Notes under the pieces: model-generated | Databases searched by the model: none | What the model was told of the DNA's origin: nothing | Seen by the model: the letters and a program-made list of their open reading frames with translations, nothing else | Part shown: one piece after another, positions 16,205 through 25,925 of the stretch | Position numbering within the stretch: the first letter of the stretch is position 1 | Layout of the letters: each line of letters opens with the position of its first letter | Translations under genes and position numbers: made by a program | Assembly: GCA_035551995.1 (NCBI GenBank) | Contig: DASZME010000045.1 | Span: forward strand, 1 to 56,663 | From: RYN-428 sp035551995 | GTDB taxonomy: Bacteria; Planctomycetota; Phycisphaerae; Tepidisphaerales; Tepidisphaeraceae | Direction of reading: 5' to 3' | DNA: 56,663 nucleotides

Positions 16205-18142
16205 TCACTTTTCCGCCCGCTTCTCGATGAGATCGCGCCGTTGCCAGACCCGCACATAATCGATTTCAAAATCGGCAGGCAGACGCGCGTCGTCCAATTC
16301 GTTGTTGTCCCATCCGCCCATGGGCAACGTGAACATCATATCCGCCGGGACGCTGGCCACGCGCGGATCTTCCATACGCGCGACCTCATGGCCATTCCCG
16401 TATATCACCACCAGTCCCGGCGTCCAGAGAATTCCGCTGACGATAAATCCGTCCTTATCCGGCTGAAGATAGATTTTTTCCGTGCCTGTCTGCTTATGAC
16501 TCTTGCCGTAGCCGTCCCAATGAAAGGCGATGTTGTAGCGGTTGGGACCCCAGCGGGTGAGATGCTCCATGATGTCGAATTCCATTCCACCGTTGGCGGT
16601 GTCGCCGCGCTCCCACGGATGCGCCGCCTTGGCGCCGCGGTCGGGCATCATCCAGAAAGCCGGCCACAGGCCCGGCGCGCGGGGCAATTTCATCCGCGAC
16701 TCGAAGTAGCCGTATCGCTGGGTCCATTTGCCGAACGTGTCGAGATAGCCTGAAGCGTAGTTGGTTTCCTTCCCGGCGGGGCTGTCGTTCTGGCGGCCTT
16801 TTTTTTTCTCATAGTGTAACCTGGCCACTCCGCCGCCGACGATCACGTTGTTTTTGCTCCAGTGGCTCTGATCGTCATAGTAGTTGTTGCCCTGGTCGTT
16901 CCACTTGGAAAGATCGAGGGTCGTGCCGTTAAATTCGTCGTCGAACGTTTTCACCCAATCGCCCCCGACCGGCGGGCGCTGTCCAAGCGACCCGGGCAAC
17001 TTCAAATCCGAAGCCAGTCCGGCGACGATCGATTCGACTCTCAGCGCCGCGCCGGCCGGCGCGTGATCCGCGGAGATCATCACCGCCGATACTGCGTCGC
17101 TGGTGATGCGCGAGCCGGTATTCGGCTGTCCGGTCCAACTCGTGCGATCGAGTTTTTCGATAGCCCGCCAGGGAACCGTCCCGGCGAATTCGACGGTCAA
17201 TACTTGTTCGGCGCCGGCGGTGAGAGGCCGGGTCGCGGCGATCCAATCCGAGGTCGCCCCGCCGCAGTCCAGGCAAACGCGAGGCGTAATCGGCGCCGAC
17301 CCGGCGTTCCGCAACCGTACTCGAACCTCGATCGCGTCGCGCAGATCCCATCGCCCGGCCGGCGGCTTCAGCGCGACTTTCGCGTCGGGGTGTCCGTCTT
17401 CAAACGTGATCAGAAGTCCGCCTTTTTCCCCGCCCTCGAGCGACGCCCGGGCGCCGTCGGCGTGAACCTGTTTCTCCACGTCGATTGCCACGCCGTCCCC
17501 CAGCAAAATCCCACCGGCAGGCTTCGTCCGAATCGCTTTGGGATCCACCGGCAACTTCTCCCCCGCCGTCCCCGCGGCTTTCAGCGATTCAATTCGAAAC
17601 GACTGAACCGCATCCGATTTACCCGCGAACACCAGCACCTGATTCACCTTGGCGGCATTGAGCTTGTATCCGTTTTTGTGGCCATAGGAGTATCCGAAAG
17701 TCGTGGCGAGGCTTGCCGTCTCCCCCGCTTGGATGGTCGATTGCTCGGCATTCCACGGCTCGGTCCTCCAATCGCCGGCATTGTCCACGCGTAAGGTCAG
17801 GGCGAGCGGCCCGGCGCCGAGATTAGTTACCTTTACCTCGACATGGCCGTAAGTCGACAGGTCCCACGCCGGCCCATTTTCAGGTTTGATCGCCACTCCG
17901 GGAAAACTTTCTTTGCCGGGCTGGATGCTGACCACGAGTCCGGCCGCCGCGGGATTTTTTTTTGCATCGACCGTCACCAGCGCGGAACTTGGCGCCACGC
18001 GTTGAGCCAGTTCTGGCTTCCCGGCGGTGAGTTCAAGGAGCGATTTCCCCTCGCTCGCCGGTCCCTCGGCGATTGCGACAAGCGCACATGAAAGGCTAAG
18101 AGCGAATGCCGCGGCGATCACGAAGCTTCGTAAACTGTGCAT
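16205..18142 (-). CDS. Secreted family 16 glycoside hydrolase with N-terminal beta domains
   Basis: A 645-residue secreted enzyme. A signal peptide (about 1-25) is followed by roughly 350 residues of beta-rich sequence, probably two carbohydrate-binding-like jelly-roll domains (a repeated 'DLSTYGHVEVKVTN' / 'DLRDAIEVRVRLRN' pattern). The C-terminal GH16 domain (about 400-640) carries the retaining catalytic motif E-F-D-I-M-E at 521-526, with E521 as nucleophile, D523 and E526 as acid/base. GH16 enzymes cleave beta-1,3/1,4 glucans or galactans such as laminarin, agar or carrageenan; which one cannot be told. The two repeated modules suggest binding of a polymeric glycan. AGG lies seven bases before the ATG. 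Confidence 0.9.
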   Translation of the reverse strand: MHSLRSFVIAAAFALSLSCALVAIAEGPASEGKSLLELTAGKPELAQRVAPSSALVTVDAKKNPAAAGLVVSIQPGKESFPGVAIKPENGPAWDLSTYGHVEVKVTNLGAGPLALTLRVDNAGDWRTEPWNAEQSTIQAGETASLATTFGYSYGHKNGYKLNAAKVNQVLVFAGKSDAVQSFRIESLKAAGTAGEKLPVDPKAIRTKPAGGILLGDGVAIDVEKQVHADGARASLEGGEKGGLLITFEDGHPDAKVALKPPAGRWDLRDAIEVRVRLRNAGSAPITPRVCLDCGGATSDWIAATRPLTAGAEQVLTVEFAGTVPWRAIEKLDRTSWTGQPNTGSRITSDAVSAVMISADHAPAGAALRVESIVAGLASDLKLPGSLGQRPPVGGDWVKTFDDEFNGTTLDLSKWNDQGNNYYDDQSHWSKNNVIVGGGVARLHYEKKKGRQNDSPAGKETNYASGYLDTFGKWTQRYGYFESRMKLPRAPGLWPAFWMMPDRGAKAAHPWERGDTANGGMEFDIMEHLTRWGPNRYNIAFHWDGYGKSHKQTGTEKIYLQPDKDGFIVSGILWTPGLVVIYGNGHEVARMEDPRVASVPADMMFTLPMGGWDNNELDDARLPADFEIDYVRVWQRRDLIEKRAEK

Positions 18143-18300
18143 AAAAAAACCTGCGTTGAACGGAAAAGGTAAACGCGAAAACAGTATTTCTCAAACTCGA
18201 TCTCAGAGGCCTCAATTGAACTGTCACACCGACGTCCGCCTGTGTTCCGCGTCTCAGCACGGGAAGACGGATGAGATACGATATCGGAGAGTTCAATTTC

Positions 18301-20004
18301 CTAACGTGGCGGTTGATCGGCGCCCGCCGGGCTGGCATCCATCTGACGGATCGTACGCGCGGCGGCGTCCATAATTTTCGGCAGGGGGCCGTTGCCCGGA
18401 GGAAGTTCTAAACGAACGATCAACCATCGGTCGTTATCCACCGCCGCCGCGTAAACGATCGCGTGCGGACCCGGCGCATCGGCAAGGGTTGTTACGCGCG
18501 TGAAGAAAAGGCCGTTGATCTGCCCGAACGAGACGGCGCTTTGAGTCGTGTCGATCGCGAAATATCCCGCCGATTCCGCGGCGCGACGGACGGCGGGCAG
18601 ATCCGACAAGACCGGACGGCGCTGCCTGGCGTTATTTCGGCGAAATATCGAAACCGATAGCCGAGCCTGGGGGGCGGCGGCGTCGATCCAGGTCGGGCTA
18701 TCGCCGTTGGCGTGCGAGGCGTCTGAATCAAGTTTCATCTCCAGCGGCGGCTGGAACCTGAACGGGCCAACGGAAACCTCGCCGGCCAATCGACCGCGCG
18801 ACAAGTTCCCGGTTGTCCAATCCTCGGCGTCCGGCGCCTCTTGAAAAACAGAGGGATCGATCTTGCCGGACGGCAACGCCAGGACCGTTTGCCGCAAGAC
18901 GGCGATGTCTTCCGCCACATCGTCAAATAGCGGGTCGTCGTGGAACGCCGTACGCAGCGATTCCAAGCGAAGCTGAAGGTCAGCCACGTCCGGCGCCAGT
19001 TGCTCGCGGGTGGCCATTGAATGATCCGCGTTGATCTTCTTGTTGACGAGGTCGCGTAATTGTAAAAGCGGCCGATTGTCGCGCGCTGGCGACGACGGTG
19101 TCGAAGCCGATTTACTTGCCGTCGACGCGACACTGGCGGGCGCCACGGACGGCAGATTCTGTTCGATCGGCACAAAACTCGCTCGCACCTGCGCGAGCGC
19201 GCCCGCAGAGATCATCCGCTCGACGACCACATACCCCATCAGCGACGCCAGAACGCAGGCGATGACTCCAGTCGCGAAACCAACGGCTGCCTGCGCCCAG
19301 TCCAGATCGAAAAAAATTCTGAGGGTTAAATAAAGCGCGGGAATGATCGAAAGCAAGCACAAAAAGCGATGCGGGCCGACGGTCAACATGCCAAGCACGC
19401 CCAGCGCCAACGCCGGGCCGACGGCCGCGCAAGCTCGCAGATAGGCGTCATCCACCAGCGCGAAGCGGGCGATTCTTGACGCGATCCACACGCCAAGCAG
19501 CAGCATCGGCCCAATGACGGTAAACAAGAGCGCATCGATGCTCACCACCCATCCCCAGATATTTGCGATCAGGATCCAGGGCGACGTAAACGCGTCCATG
19601 TGCGAGAGTATCCCCGCGCTGTCATAGACGCCGAGCGTGACCGAGGCTGCGACGAAAAGGAATAGGATATAGGATGCCAGGGTATCGGTCGCGACCGTGC
19701 GGCGGTCCCGGCGCTTGCGGCCGAACGCGGGACGGGAGACTGGCGCCGGCTCCAGGGTCGAATCCATGGACGAATTGTCCATGATCGGGACGGGCGGCAA
19801 TTTCCACTTTGGCGCCGGCGCCGTCGGAGCCTTCGCCGTCGGCTCAAACGACGCATGCCTGAACGGATCGTCGTCATCCAATGCCGGCGCCGCGACGACG
19901 GCAAAGACGCGGCCGCACTGGCTGCATTTGGCCCGCGGACCGAGCGCGGCGTCATCCACGGTGTATCGATGTTGGCAGGCCGGGCACTGGATCGAAATGT
20001 TCAT
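18301..20004 (-). CDS. MJ0042-type zinc-ribbon membrane protein
   Basis: A 567-residue protein. The first 35 residues are a zinc ribbon of the MJ0042 type with Cys pairs C7/C10 and C27/C30. A Pro/Ala-rich linker leads to a membrane region (about 105-270) with five or six hydrophobic segments, including 'YILFLFVAASVTLGVY' and 'AAVGFATGVIACVLASLMG'. After this comes a soluble, probably periplasmic or cytosolic domain with no family I recognise. Such ribbon-plus-membrane proteins are frequent in planctomycetes and mostly uncharacterised. It is monocistronic as far as can be seen. Confidence 0.8.
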   Translation of the reverse strand: MNISIQCPACQHRYTVDDAALGPRAKCSQCGRVFAVVAAPALDDDDPFRHASFEPTAKAPTAPAPKWKLPPVPIMDNSSMDSTLEPAPVSRPAFGRKRRDRRTVATDTLASYILFLFVAASVTLGVYDSAGILSHMDAFTSPWILIANIWGWVVSIDALLFTVIGPMLLLGVWIASRIARFALVDDAYLRACAAVGPALALGVLGMLTVGPHRFLCLLSIIPALYLTLRIFFDLDWAQAAVGFATGVIACVLASLMGYVVVERMISAGALAQVRASFVPIEQNLPSVAPASVASTASKSASTPSSPARDNRPLLQLRDLVNKKINADHSMATREQLAPDVADLQLRLESLRTAFHDDPLFDDVAEDIAVLRQTVLALPSGKIDPSVFQEAPDAEDWTTGNLSRGRLAGEVSVGPFRFQPPLEMKLDSDASHANGDSPTWIDAAAPQARLSVSIFRRNNARQRRPVLSDLPAVRRAAESAGYFAIDTTQSAVSFGQINGLFFTRVTTLADAPGPHAIVYAAAVDNDRWLIVRLELPPGNGPLPKIMDAAARTIRQMDASPAGADQPPR

Positions 20005-20236
20005 GAGTTAAAACGGATAGACACTCAGGCGCCGTGTCGGGAAGCTTTGGCCGTGCTCGAACAGCCATTATGATCCAGAGCGACACGGTCAGTCAATCCG
20101 CCCTTGGTAAAGTTCCGAAAGCTAAACATTTATTGCCAATAAGGTTGTATTCGGTAAAATGCTCAAGCGGAGCAGGGCTGGGCCGGGTGGCGCAGTCGGC
20201 ATATACTCTTAAAGGATTCGGAAAAAAGGAGTTTCG

Positions 20237-21469
20237 TTGGCCGAGCGCTATTTTCAACACACGTTTCCAAATGGTTTGACCCTCCTGGCGGAGCAGATGC
20301 CCGGCATGCAGTCGGTGGCGATGACGTTGCTTGTATCGGCAGGCGCCTCGACCGATCCGATCGACCGCTCCGGGTCGTCCACGGTTTTGTCGGACCTGGT
20401 TCTTCGCGGCGCCGGCGAACGCGACAGCCGGCAACTCACCGACTACCTCGATTTTTTAGGGCTGCAACGGTCCAGCAGCGTCGGCGTTTTTCACACGCGA
20501 TTCGGATGCGCCGGCGTTGGGCCGAAGGTGATCGAGGGACTTGCCGCTTTCGCCGACATCGTCCGGCGGCCGCATATGCCGGAAGTGGGCTTTCAAGCGG
20601 CCCGCGACTTGGCGCTTCAATCCCTGGAAGGGGTCGAAGACGAGCCTCGGCAAAAGCTGATGATCAAACTTCGCGAGTGGCATTTCCCCAGCCCTTTCGG
20701 CCGCAATTCCATGGGGCGAACCGAGGATCTGGAAAAGCTGACGCTCGATCTCGTCAAGGCCGACCACGCACGCCGATATCATGCCGGCGACGCGATTCTG
20801 GCCTTGGCGGGCAATGTTGAGTTCGATCAGATGCGTGAACTGACGGAGAAGCTGTTCGGCGACTGGAAAGGGGCCGCCGCCGGGGACATCGTGACGATGC
20901 CGCCGCCGGGACGTTTTCATCATGAGGTTCAGCAGAGCGAACAAACGCACATCGGCATCGCGTGGCCTTCGGTACAGGAGACCGATCCCGAGTATTACGC
21001 CGTGCGAATGGCGTGTGAGATTCTCAGCGGCGGAATGAGCGGCCGGCTCTTTACGGAAGTCCGCGAAAAGCGCGGCCTTTGCTACAGCGTCTGGGCTGGA
21101 TACAGCAGTTTAAAAGGCCAGGGAAGCATCATGGGCTACGCCGGCACCAGCAACGAGCGGGCGCAGGCGACGCTTGATTGTTTTCTTGATGAACTGACCC
21201 GTTTGCGCGATGGCGTGACGGAGGCCGAGCTGGCCCGCGCGAAGACGGGCCTCAAGGCCAGTACGATCATGCAAGGCGAATCCACCAGTGCCCGCGCCGG
21301 CGCCATCGCCCATGATTTTTTTCTGCGCGGCCGGATTCGAACGCTGGAAGAAATTAAATCAGCCATCGATTCGGTGACGGTCGAGCAGGTGAACGCTTAT
21401 TTGAAGGAGCACGATGCGGGCCCGTTTACCATCGTGACGGTTGGGCCCAAGGCGCTTAAGTTGCCGTGA
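20237..21469 (+). CDS. M16 family peptidase-like protein, inactive subunit
   Basis: A 410-residue protein with the two-domain M16 (insulinase/PqqL) fold. The zinc motif HxxEH that should follow the first beta strands is absent: the aligned stretch reads 'RSGSSTVLSDLVLRGAG'. The later R/Y pair region ('KRGLCYSVWAGYSS') is conserved. Inactive and active M16 subunits often form heterodimers, and the active partner is encoded at 22498. The start codon is TTG, supported by AAGGAG five bases upstream. No signal peptide. The Rpn nuclease gene begins 9 bp after its stop and separates it from the partner. Confidence 0.88.
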   Translation: MAERYFQHTFPNGLTLLAEQMPGMQSVAMTLLVSAGASTDPIDRSGSSTVLSDLVLRGAGERDSRQLTDYLDFLGLQRSSSVGVFHTRFGCAGVGPKVIEGLAAFADIVRRPHMPEVGFQAARDLALQSLEGVEDEPRQKLMIKLREWHFPSPFGRNSMGRTEDLEKLTLDLVKADHARRYHAGDAILALAGNVEFDQMRELTEKLFGDWKGAAAGDIVTMPPPGRFHHEVQQSEQTHIGIAWPSVQETDPEYYAVRMACEILSGGMSGRLFTEVREKRGLCYSVWAGYSSLKGQGSIMGYAGTSNERAQATLDCFLDELTRLRDGVTEAELARAKTGLKASTIMQGESTSARAGAIAHDFFLRGRIRTLEEIKSAIDSVTVEQVNAYLKEHDAGPFTIVTVGPKALKLP

Positions 21470-21478
21470 GCGGATCGC

Positions 21479-22441
21479 ATGGTTAAGAAATACGACGCCT
21501 CGATCAAGCACATGGTGGAACTGCACCCGGCGGATTGGCTGGCGGCGGCCGGGCTTCCGGCGGAGGGCCAGGTAACGGTCATTGACGCCGACGTATCGTC
21601 CATCAGCCCGGCCGCGGATAAAGTGCTTCGCGTCGGAGGCGCCAATCCTTATATCGGACATCTGGAGTTTCAGGCAAATCCAGATCCGAATATCGATCGT
21701 CGCACGCTGCTCTATAATGTTGTGTTGGGATGGCGACACGCGCTGCCCGTTCGAAGCACTGTTTTTTTGCTTCGGCCGGAGGCCGACGCCGGCGCCACCG
21801 GAATTATTCGCGATGTGGCGGCGGACGACGCGCTGCTGGAGTTTCGATACCGGCTGATTCGCGTGTGGCAACAGGCGGCCGAATTTTTCCTCGCGGGCGG
21901 ACTCGGGACGCTTCCCCTCGCGCCGGTGAGCGCGGTGGCGGCGGGACCGCTCGATGCGGTTCGCCGAGTGATGTCCGAAGTTCGTCGGCGTATCGATCGC
22001 GATGCCACCGGCCGGGAAGCGCCGGAAATATGGACCGCCGTTAAGCTATTGCTTGGTCTGCGATTTCCGACGTCTGTCGTGAATGATTTATATTCAGGAG
22101 TGCAACCCATGCGAGTAGATCTAAGCGCATCGTCGACTTATCAGGAAATTGTCCGAGAAGGTTTGGAGAAGGGAATGTTGCAAGGGATCGCCAAGGGACT
22201 GGAACAAGGACTTGAACAAGGACTTGAACAAGGACTTGAACAAGGGATCGCACAAGGGATCGCACAGGGACGCGTGCAAAGTCTGCGTGAGATTCTGCTC
22301 GTGCAAGCCGAAACACGTTTTGGTGCGCCGTCAGCTGAAGCACAGGCGGCCGTGCGGGCGATTTCGGACACTTCACGTCTTGAATCGCTCGCCAGGCGCG
22401 TGCTGACCGCCAAAAGCTGGCAGGACCTGCTGAACCCCTAA
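21479..22441 (+). CDS. Rpn-family PD-(D/E)XK nuclease / putative transposase
   Basis: A 320-residue protein of the Rpn (recombination-promoting nuclease, YhgA-like) group. The nuclease core reads 'AADKVLRVGG' (conserved Asp) followed by 'HLEFQANPDPNIDRR' (the E-x-Q variant of the PD-(D/E)XK motif). The C-terminal third has a Gly-Leu-Glu-Gln repeat at about residues 240-260, created by a 12-bp DNA repeat, as seen in many Rpn tails. Rpn proteins are small RecA-independent nucleases linked to horizontal transfer and, in some cases, phage defence. It sits between two M16 genes that normally belong together, with 9 and 56 bp spacing, so it may be a late arrival. Its ribosome site is weak. Confidence 0.8.
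   Translation: MVKKYDASIKHMVELHPADWLAAAGLPAEGQVTVIDADVSSISPAADKVLRVGGANPYIGHLEFQANPDPNIDRRTLLYNVVLGWRHALPVRSTVFLLRPEADAGATGIIRDVAADDALLEFRYRLIRVWQQAAEFFLAGGLGTLPLAPVSAVAAGPLDAVRRVMSEVRRRIDRDATGREAPEIWTAVKLLLGLRFPTSVVNDLYSGVQPMRVDLSASSTYQEIVREGLEKGMLQGIAKGLEQGLEQGLEQGLEQGIAQGIAQGRVQSLREILLVQAETRFGAPSAEAQAAVRAISDTSRLESLARRVLTAKSWQDLLNP
22196..22267 (+). repeat. In-frame 12-bp tandem repeat in rpn gene
   Basis: Six 12-bp units: four of ggacttgaacaa (the first with one change, ggactggaacaa), then two of gggatcgcacaa/cag. Each unit encodes four residues (Gly-Leu-Glu-Gln, then Gly-Ile-Ala-Gln). Being a multiple of three, unit gain or loss would keep the frame. Confidence 0.9.
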
Positions 22442-22497
22442 GGGAAAGCGTTCTGGCGTCGCCGATAGTCCATATTTCCAGATTTCAGGATCAGTCC

Positions 22498-23751
22498 ATG
22501 CCTCTTACTTTTCATTACAAGCAACTCGCCAACGGACTCGACATCGTCGCCGAGCAGAATCCCGACGCCCATTCAGTCGCCGTCGGTCTCTTCGTCAAGA
22601 CCGGCTCGCGCGATGAGGATCCTTCCGTCAACGGCGTTTCCCACTTCCTGGAACACATGATGTTCAAGGGATCCACGAAATATACCTGGGAAGACGTCAA
22701 CCGGATTTTTGACGAACTCGGCGCCAAGTACAACGCGTTCACCTCGCAGGAAATGACGGCGTATTACGCCAACGTCCTTCCCGAATTCACCGAGCGGGCG
22801 GTCGAGCATCTGTCTCATCTGCTTCGTCCGGCCATTCGCCTCGAGGATTTCACCACCGAGAAAAAAGTGATCCTCGAAGAAATCGCCATGTATCTGGATG
22901 ATCCCGGCCATCGCGTTTACGAACGCCTCATGGAAGATCATTTCGGAAACCATCCGCTCTCGATGAGCATTCTTGGCTCGGCCGAATCGATCCAGAAACT
23001 CGAGCGAGACCAGATGGCGAACTATTTCAAGAGCCGGTATGGCCCCGGGAACATGGTTCTTTCCGCGACCGGCAAGCTCGAATTCGAAGAGATCGTCAAC
23101 CTCGCGGAAAAATATTGCGGTCAATGGCCGCACGTCGATGCTCCCCGGCATCAACCCGACCCGCTTTACAAATCCAAGCGCGTCGATCTGACCGACCCGA
23201 AACTCAATCGTCAATATCTCATGGGAATGACCCCCGGCCCAAGCGCTCAGGACGATCGGCGATTCGCCGCCCGTGTTCTCGCCGACGTCATCGGCGACAG
23301 CGACGGCAGCCGATTTTATTGGGCGCTGGTCGATAACGCGATCGCCGAGGAAGCCGACCTGGGCTTTTATCCGCATGACGCGTGCGGCAGCTTTTACCTC
23401 GCCTTGACCTCCGATCCCGAACGCATGACCGAGGCGCTGGAAATCGCCATGACCGAGTTGCAAAAAGTAAAGACCGATCTCAAGGATGACGAAGTCGAAC
23501 GCGCCAAGAATAAAATCGCCAGCAGCCTGGTCTTGTCCGGCGAAATCCCCTCGGGACGGATGCGCAGCATCGGCAGCCAATGGATGTACAACAAGCAATA
23601 TCGGCCGCTTGAACTCGACATGGCCACGCTGCTGGCCGTCACGCCCGATTCGCTCAAGCAGTTGATGGAAGACTTCCCGTTCGACCCGATGACGATCGTG
23701 ACCCTCGGCCCCGGCGAAATTAAGCCGCAGGCATTGCATGTCGCAAAATAG
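22498..23751 (+). CDS. M16 family zinc peptidase, active subunit
   Basis: A 417-residue peptidase. The inverted zinc motif is H49-F-L-E52-H53, with the third ligand Glu in 'VILEEIAMYLDD' about 75 residues on, as in mitochondrial processing peptidase and related bacterial enzymes. The C-terminal half has the second M16 domain without a metal site. No signal peptide, so cytosolic. It probably pairs with the inactive M16 subunit encoded at 20237. AGGA lies eight bases before the ATG. The methyltransferase gene overlaps its last 14 bases. Confidence 0.93.
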   Translation: MPLTFHYKQLANGLDIVAEQNPDAHSVAVGLFVKTGSRDEDPSVNGVSHFLEHMMFKGSTKYTWEDVNRIFDELGAKYNAFTSQEMTAYYANVLPEFTERAVEHLSHLLRPAIRLEDFTTEKKVILEEIAMYLDDPGHRVYERLMEDHFGNHPLSMSILGSAESIQKLERDQMANYFKSRYGPGNMVLSATGKLEFEEIVNLAEKYCGQWPHVDAPRHQPDPLYKSKRVDLTDPKLNRQYLMGMTPGPSAQDDRRFAARVLADVIGDSDGSRFYWALVDNAIAEEADLGFYPHDACGSFYLALTSDPERMTEALEIAMTELQKVKTDLKDDEVERAKNKIASSLVLSGEIPSGRMRSIGSQWMYNKQYRPLELDMATLLAVTPDSLKQLMEDFPFDPMTIVTLGPGEIKPQALHVAK

Positions 23752-24574
23752 CGTCCAATGTCCGATCTGCGCTGAACCGGCGGCGCCGTATTGCGAGAAA
23801 ACTTCGTTTGGTCGGACTTGGAACATATTGAGATGCCGCGCCTGTGGCCACGGCTTCGTCGAAAATCGCCCGCCCCTCGCAGAGTTGACGCGAATCTATC
23901 GCGGCGATCCGACGCATGATCCGCGCACGAAAATCGTTTCGTACGAAAACCGCCCGGACTGCCGGCCGATTATCGACGGTATCCTTGCCCGCTCGCCGGA
24001 GCGGGGCGACAGTCTCGACGTCGGCAGCGGCGACGGCTGCTTCAGCTTTCTGCTTTCGCGATTTGGATATCGCCCGTTCCTGATCGACTTGGATCCTCGC
24101 GCCGAACTTGCCGCGGCGCATGTGCCTGGGGCGACTTTCTCGAGCGTGCTTTTTGAAGATTATCGCGCGGAAAGGCCGTTATCGGCGATCGTGATGAGCC
24201 AGATTCTCGAGCATTCCCTCGACCCTCTGGCATGGCTCAAGCGGGCGGCGAAGATGCTCAGTGCGAACGGCGTTCTCGCGATAGCGCTTCCAAACTTCGC
24301 CGGTCCTTATCGCCTGTTTGGACGGCGAGACCCGTTCATTATCCCGCCGATTCATTTGAACTATTTCACGCCCGCGTCGCTGAGAGCCGCGATGAAAAAC
24401 GCCGGCCTGGTCAATTTGGGAATGAGATCGTGGAGCCGCGTGAATACCGGCCATCCGACCCGAAAATTGTCGGTCGGCAGGAGACTCTTAGGGCACATAT
24501 GGAACGCCGGGTCAAGCGTGCTGAATCCGACGCCATTTGGAATTATCCTCGTTGCGTACGCGAAGCGCGCCTAA
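23738..24574 (+). CDS. Class I SAM-dependent methyltransferase with N-terminal zinc ribbon
   Basis: A 278-residue protein. Residues 8-36 form a zinc ribbon (C8, C11, C33, C36), then the Rossmann methyltransferase domain with motif I 'LDVGSGDGCFS' and the acidic end of beta-2 'LIDLDP'. The pattern 'SQILEHSLDPLAWL' is the usual motif IV region of UbiE/COQ5-type small-molecule methyltransferases that are found in sugar and lipopolysaccharide clusters. The substrate is not evident. It overlaps the M16 gene by 14 bp, suggesting translational coupling. Confidence 0.85.
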   Translation: MSQNSVQCPICAEPAAPYCEKTSFGRTWNILRCRACGHGFVENRPPLAELTRIYRGDPTHDPRTKIVSYENRPDCRPIIDGILARSPERGDSLDVGSGDGCFSFLLSRFGYRPFLIDLDPRAELAAAHVPGATFSSVLFEDYRAERPLSAIVMSQILEHSLDPLAWLKRAAKMLSANGVLAIALPNFAGPYRLFGRRDPFIIPPIHLNYFTPASLRAAMKNAGLVNLGMRSWSRVNTGHPTRKLSVGRRLLGHIWNAGSSVLNPTPFGIILVAYAKRA

Positions 24575-24708
24575 TGTTACGGCGCCATGCGCCGTGGACG
24601 AAAAACGACTCGTCGCCCCACGATAAAAGCGGGTGGCATCCGTCGGGACCATGAGTTTCCCTATTCCGCCGCTACCGCAATTCCGATCTTTCACCCAAGG
24701 AACCACAC

Positions 24709-25887
24709 ATGATCGAACCGATCTATCTGGCCGCGGCAATGCGAACGCCTATCGGCGCCTTTCTGGGCGCTCTTGCCGAAATATCGGCGCCGGCCCTCGG
24801 ATCGGCGGTGGTGAAAGCATCGCTGTTACGCGCCGGCTTGTCCGCCGATGCCGTGGACGAAGTGATTTTCGGCAACGTCATCGGCGCCGGCCTCGGTCAA
24901 AACGTGGCCCGCCAGGTTTCGATTGGCGCCGGCTTGCCCGTGCGCGTCGGCGCCACCTCCATCAACAAAGTATGCGGATCGGGACTGAAGGCCGTCATGC
25001 TCGCCGCGCAGGCGATTCGGTGCGGCGACGCCGGCGTAATTGTGGCGGGGGGAACGGAAAGCATGTCGCGCACGCCGTACCTTCTCGATAAAGCCCGCAC
25101 CGGCTATCGCATGGGAAACGGCGAACTTGTCGATTCGATGCTCCGCGACGGACTGTGGGACGTTTACAACAACGTTCACATGGGAACGTGCGGCGATCGA
25201 TGTGCCGTCGCATATGGATTTTCCCGCCAGCGCCAGGACGATTTTGCCGCCGCGAGTTTTAAGCGTGCGATCGCGGCGGCGGCCAGCGGCGCGTTCGCCG
25301 ACGAAATGGCGCCGGTCCAAACGACGGCCGGTAAGTCGATTGTCGTGGTCGGCGAAGACGAAACACCGAAAAAATTCAACGAGGAAAAACTTCGCCAACT
25401 CAAGCCCGCCTTCGGCAAAGACGGGACGATTACCGCCGGCAACGCGTCGAGCATCAACGACGGAGCGGCCTCGGTGATCGTATTGTCGGCGGCGCGGGCC
25501 GAGGCGCTGGGCATCACGCCGCAGGCCAGGATTCTCGGGTACGCGACATCGTCGCGCGAGCCCGAATGGTTCACCACGGCACCGATCGGCGCCATTTCAA
25601 AGCTGCTCGATCAACTGTCGCTCAAGGTATCTGACATCGATTTGTTCGAGATTAACGAAGCGTTCGCCGTCGTCCCGATGGCCGCGATGCAGGACCTGCA
25701 CATCCCCCACGAAAAAGTCAACGTCAACGGCGGCGCCGTCGCCCTCGGCCACCCCATCGGCGCCAGCGGCGCCAGAACGCTGGTCACGTTGATTCACGCC
25801 ATGCAAAAGCGTAACGCCCGCATCGGAATCGACTCCCTCTGCCTCGGCGGCGGCGAAGCCGTGGCGATGGCGATCGAGTTGGTTTAA
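24709..25887 (+). CDS. Acetyl-CoA C-acetyltransferase (thiolase)
   Basis: A 392-residue thiolase. The acyl-accepting Cys is C89 in 'INKVCGSGLKAV'; the C-terminal catalytic His and Cys are in 'ALGHPIGASGARTL' and 'SLCLGGGEAVAMA'. The Met/His pattern and the length match biosynthetic thiolases (AtoB/PhaA), which condense two acetyl-CoA to acetoacetyl-CoA, but the sequence alone does not rule out a beta-oxidation role. AAGGA lies seven bases before the ATG. No beta-ketothiolase partner genes (phaB, hbd) are adjacent, so it is a stand-alone unit, 134 bp downstream of the methyltransferase. Confidence 0.93.
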   Translation: MIEPIYLAAAMRTPIGAFLGALAEISAPALGSAVVKASLLRAGLSADAVDEVIFGNVIGAGLGQNVARQVSIGAGLPVRVGATSINKVCGSGLKAVMLAAQAIRCGDAGVIVAGGTESMSRTPYLLDKARTGYRMGNGELVDSMLRDGLWDVYNNVHMGTCGDRCAVAYGFSRQRQDDFAAASFKRAIAAAASGAFADEMAPVQTTAGKSIVVVGEDETPKKFNEEKLRQLKPAFGKDGTITAGNASSINDGAASVIVLSAARAEALGITPQARILGYATSSREPEWFTTAPIGAISKLLDQLSLKVSDIDLFEINEAFAVVPMAAMQDLHIPHEKVNVNGGAVALGHPIGASGARTLVTLIHAMQKRNARIGIDSLCLGGGEAVAMAIELV

Positions 25888-25925
25888 TGGCGACCCGGAC
25901 GACTGAGCGTTCAACCCAATCCTCT

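Noticed and set aside
20161..20236. A tRNA-like string ('gggccgggtggcgcagtcgg') before the M16 gene
   Set aside because: No acceptor, anticodon or T-arm pairing could be built around it.
22196..22267. A CRISPR-like array
   Set aside because: Units are 12 bp, contiguous, in-frame and coding; there are no spacers and no cas genes in the window.
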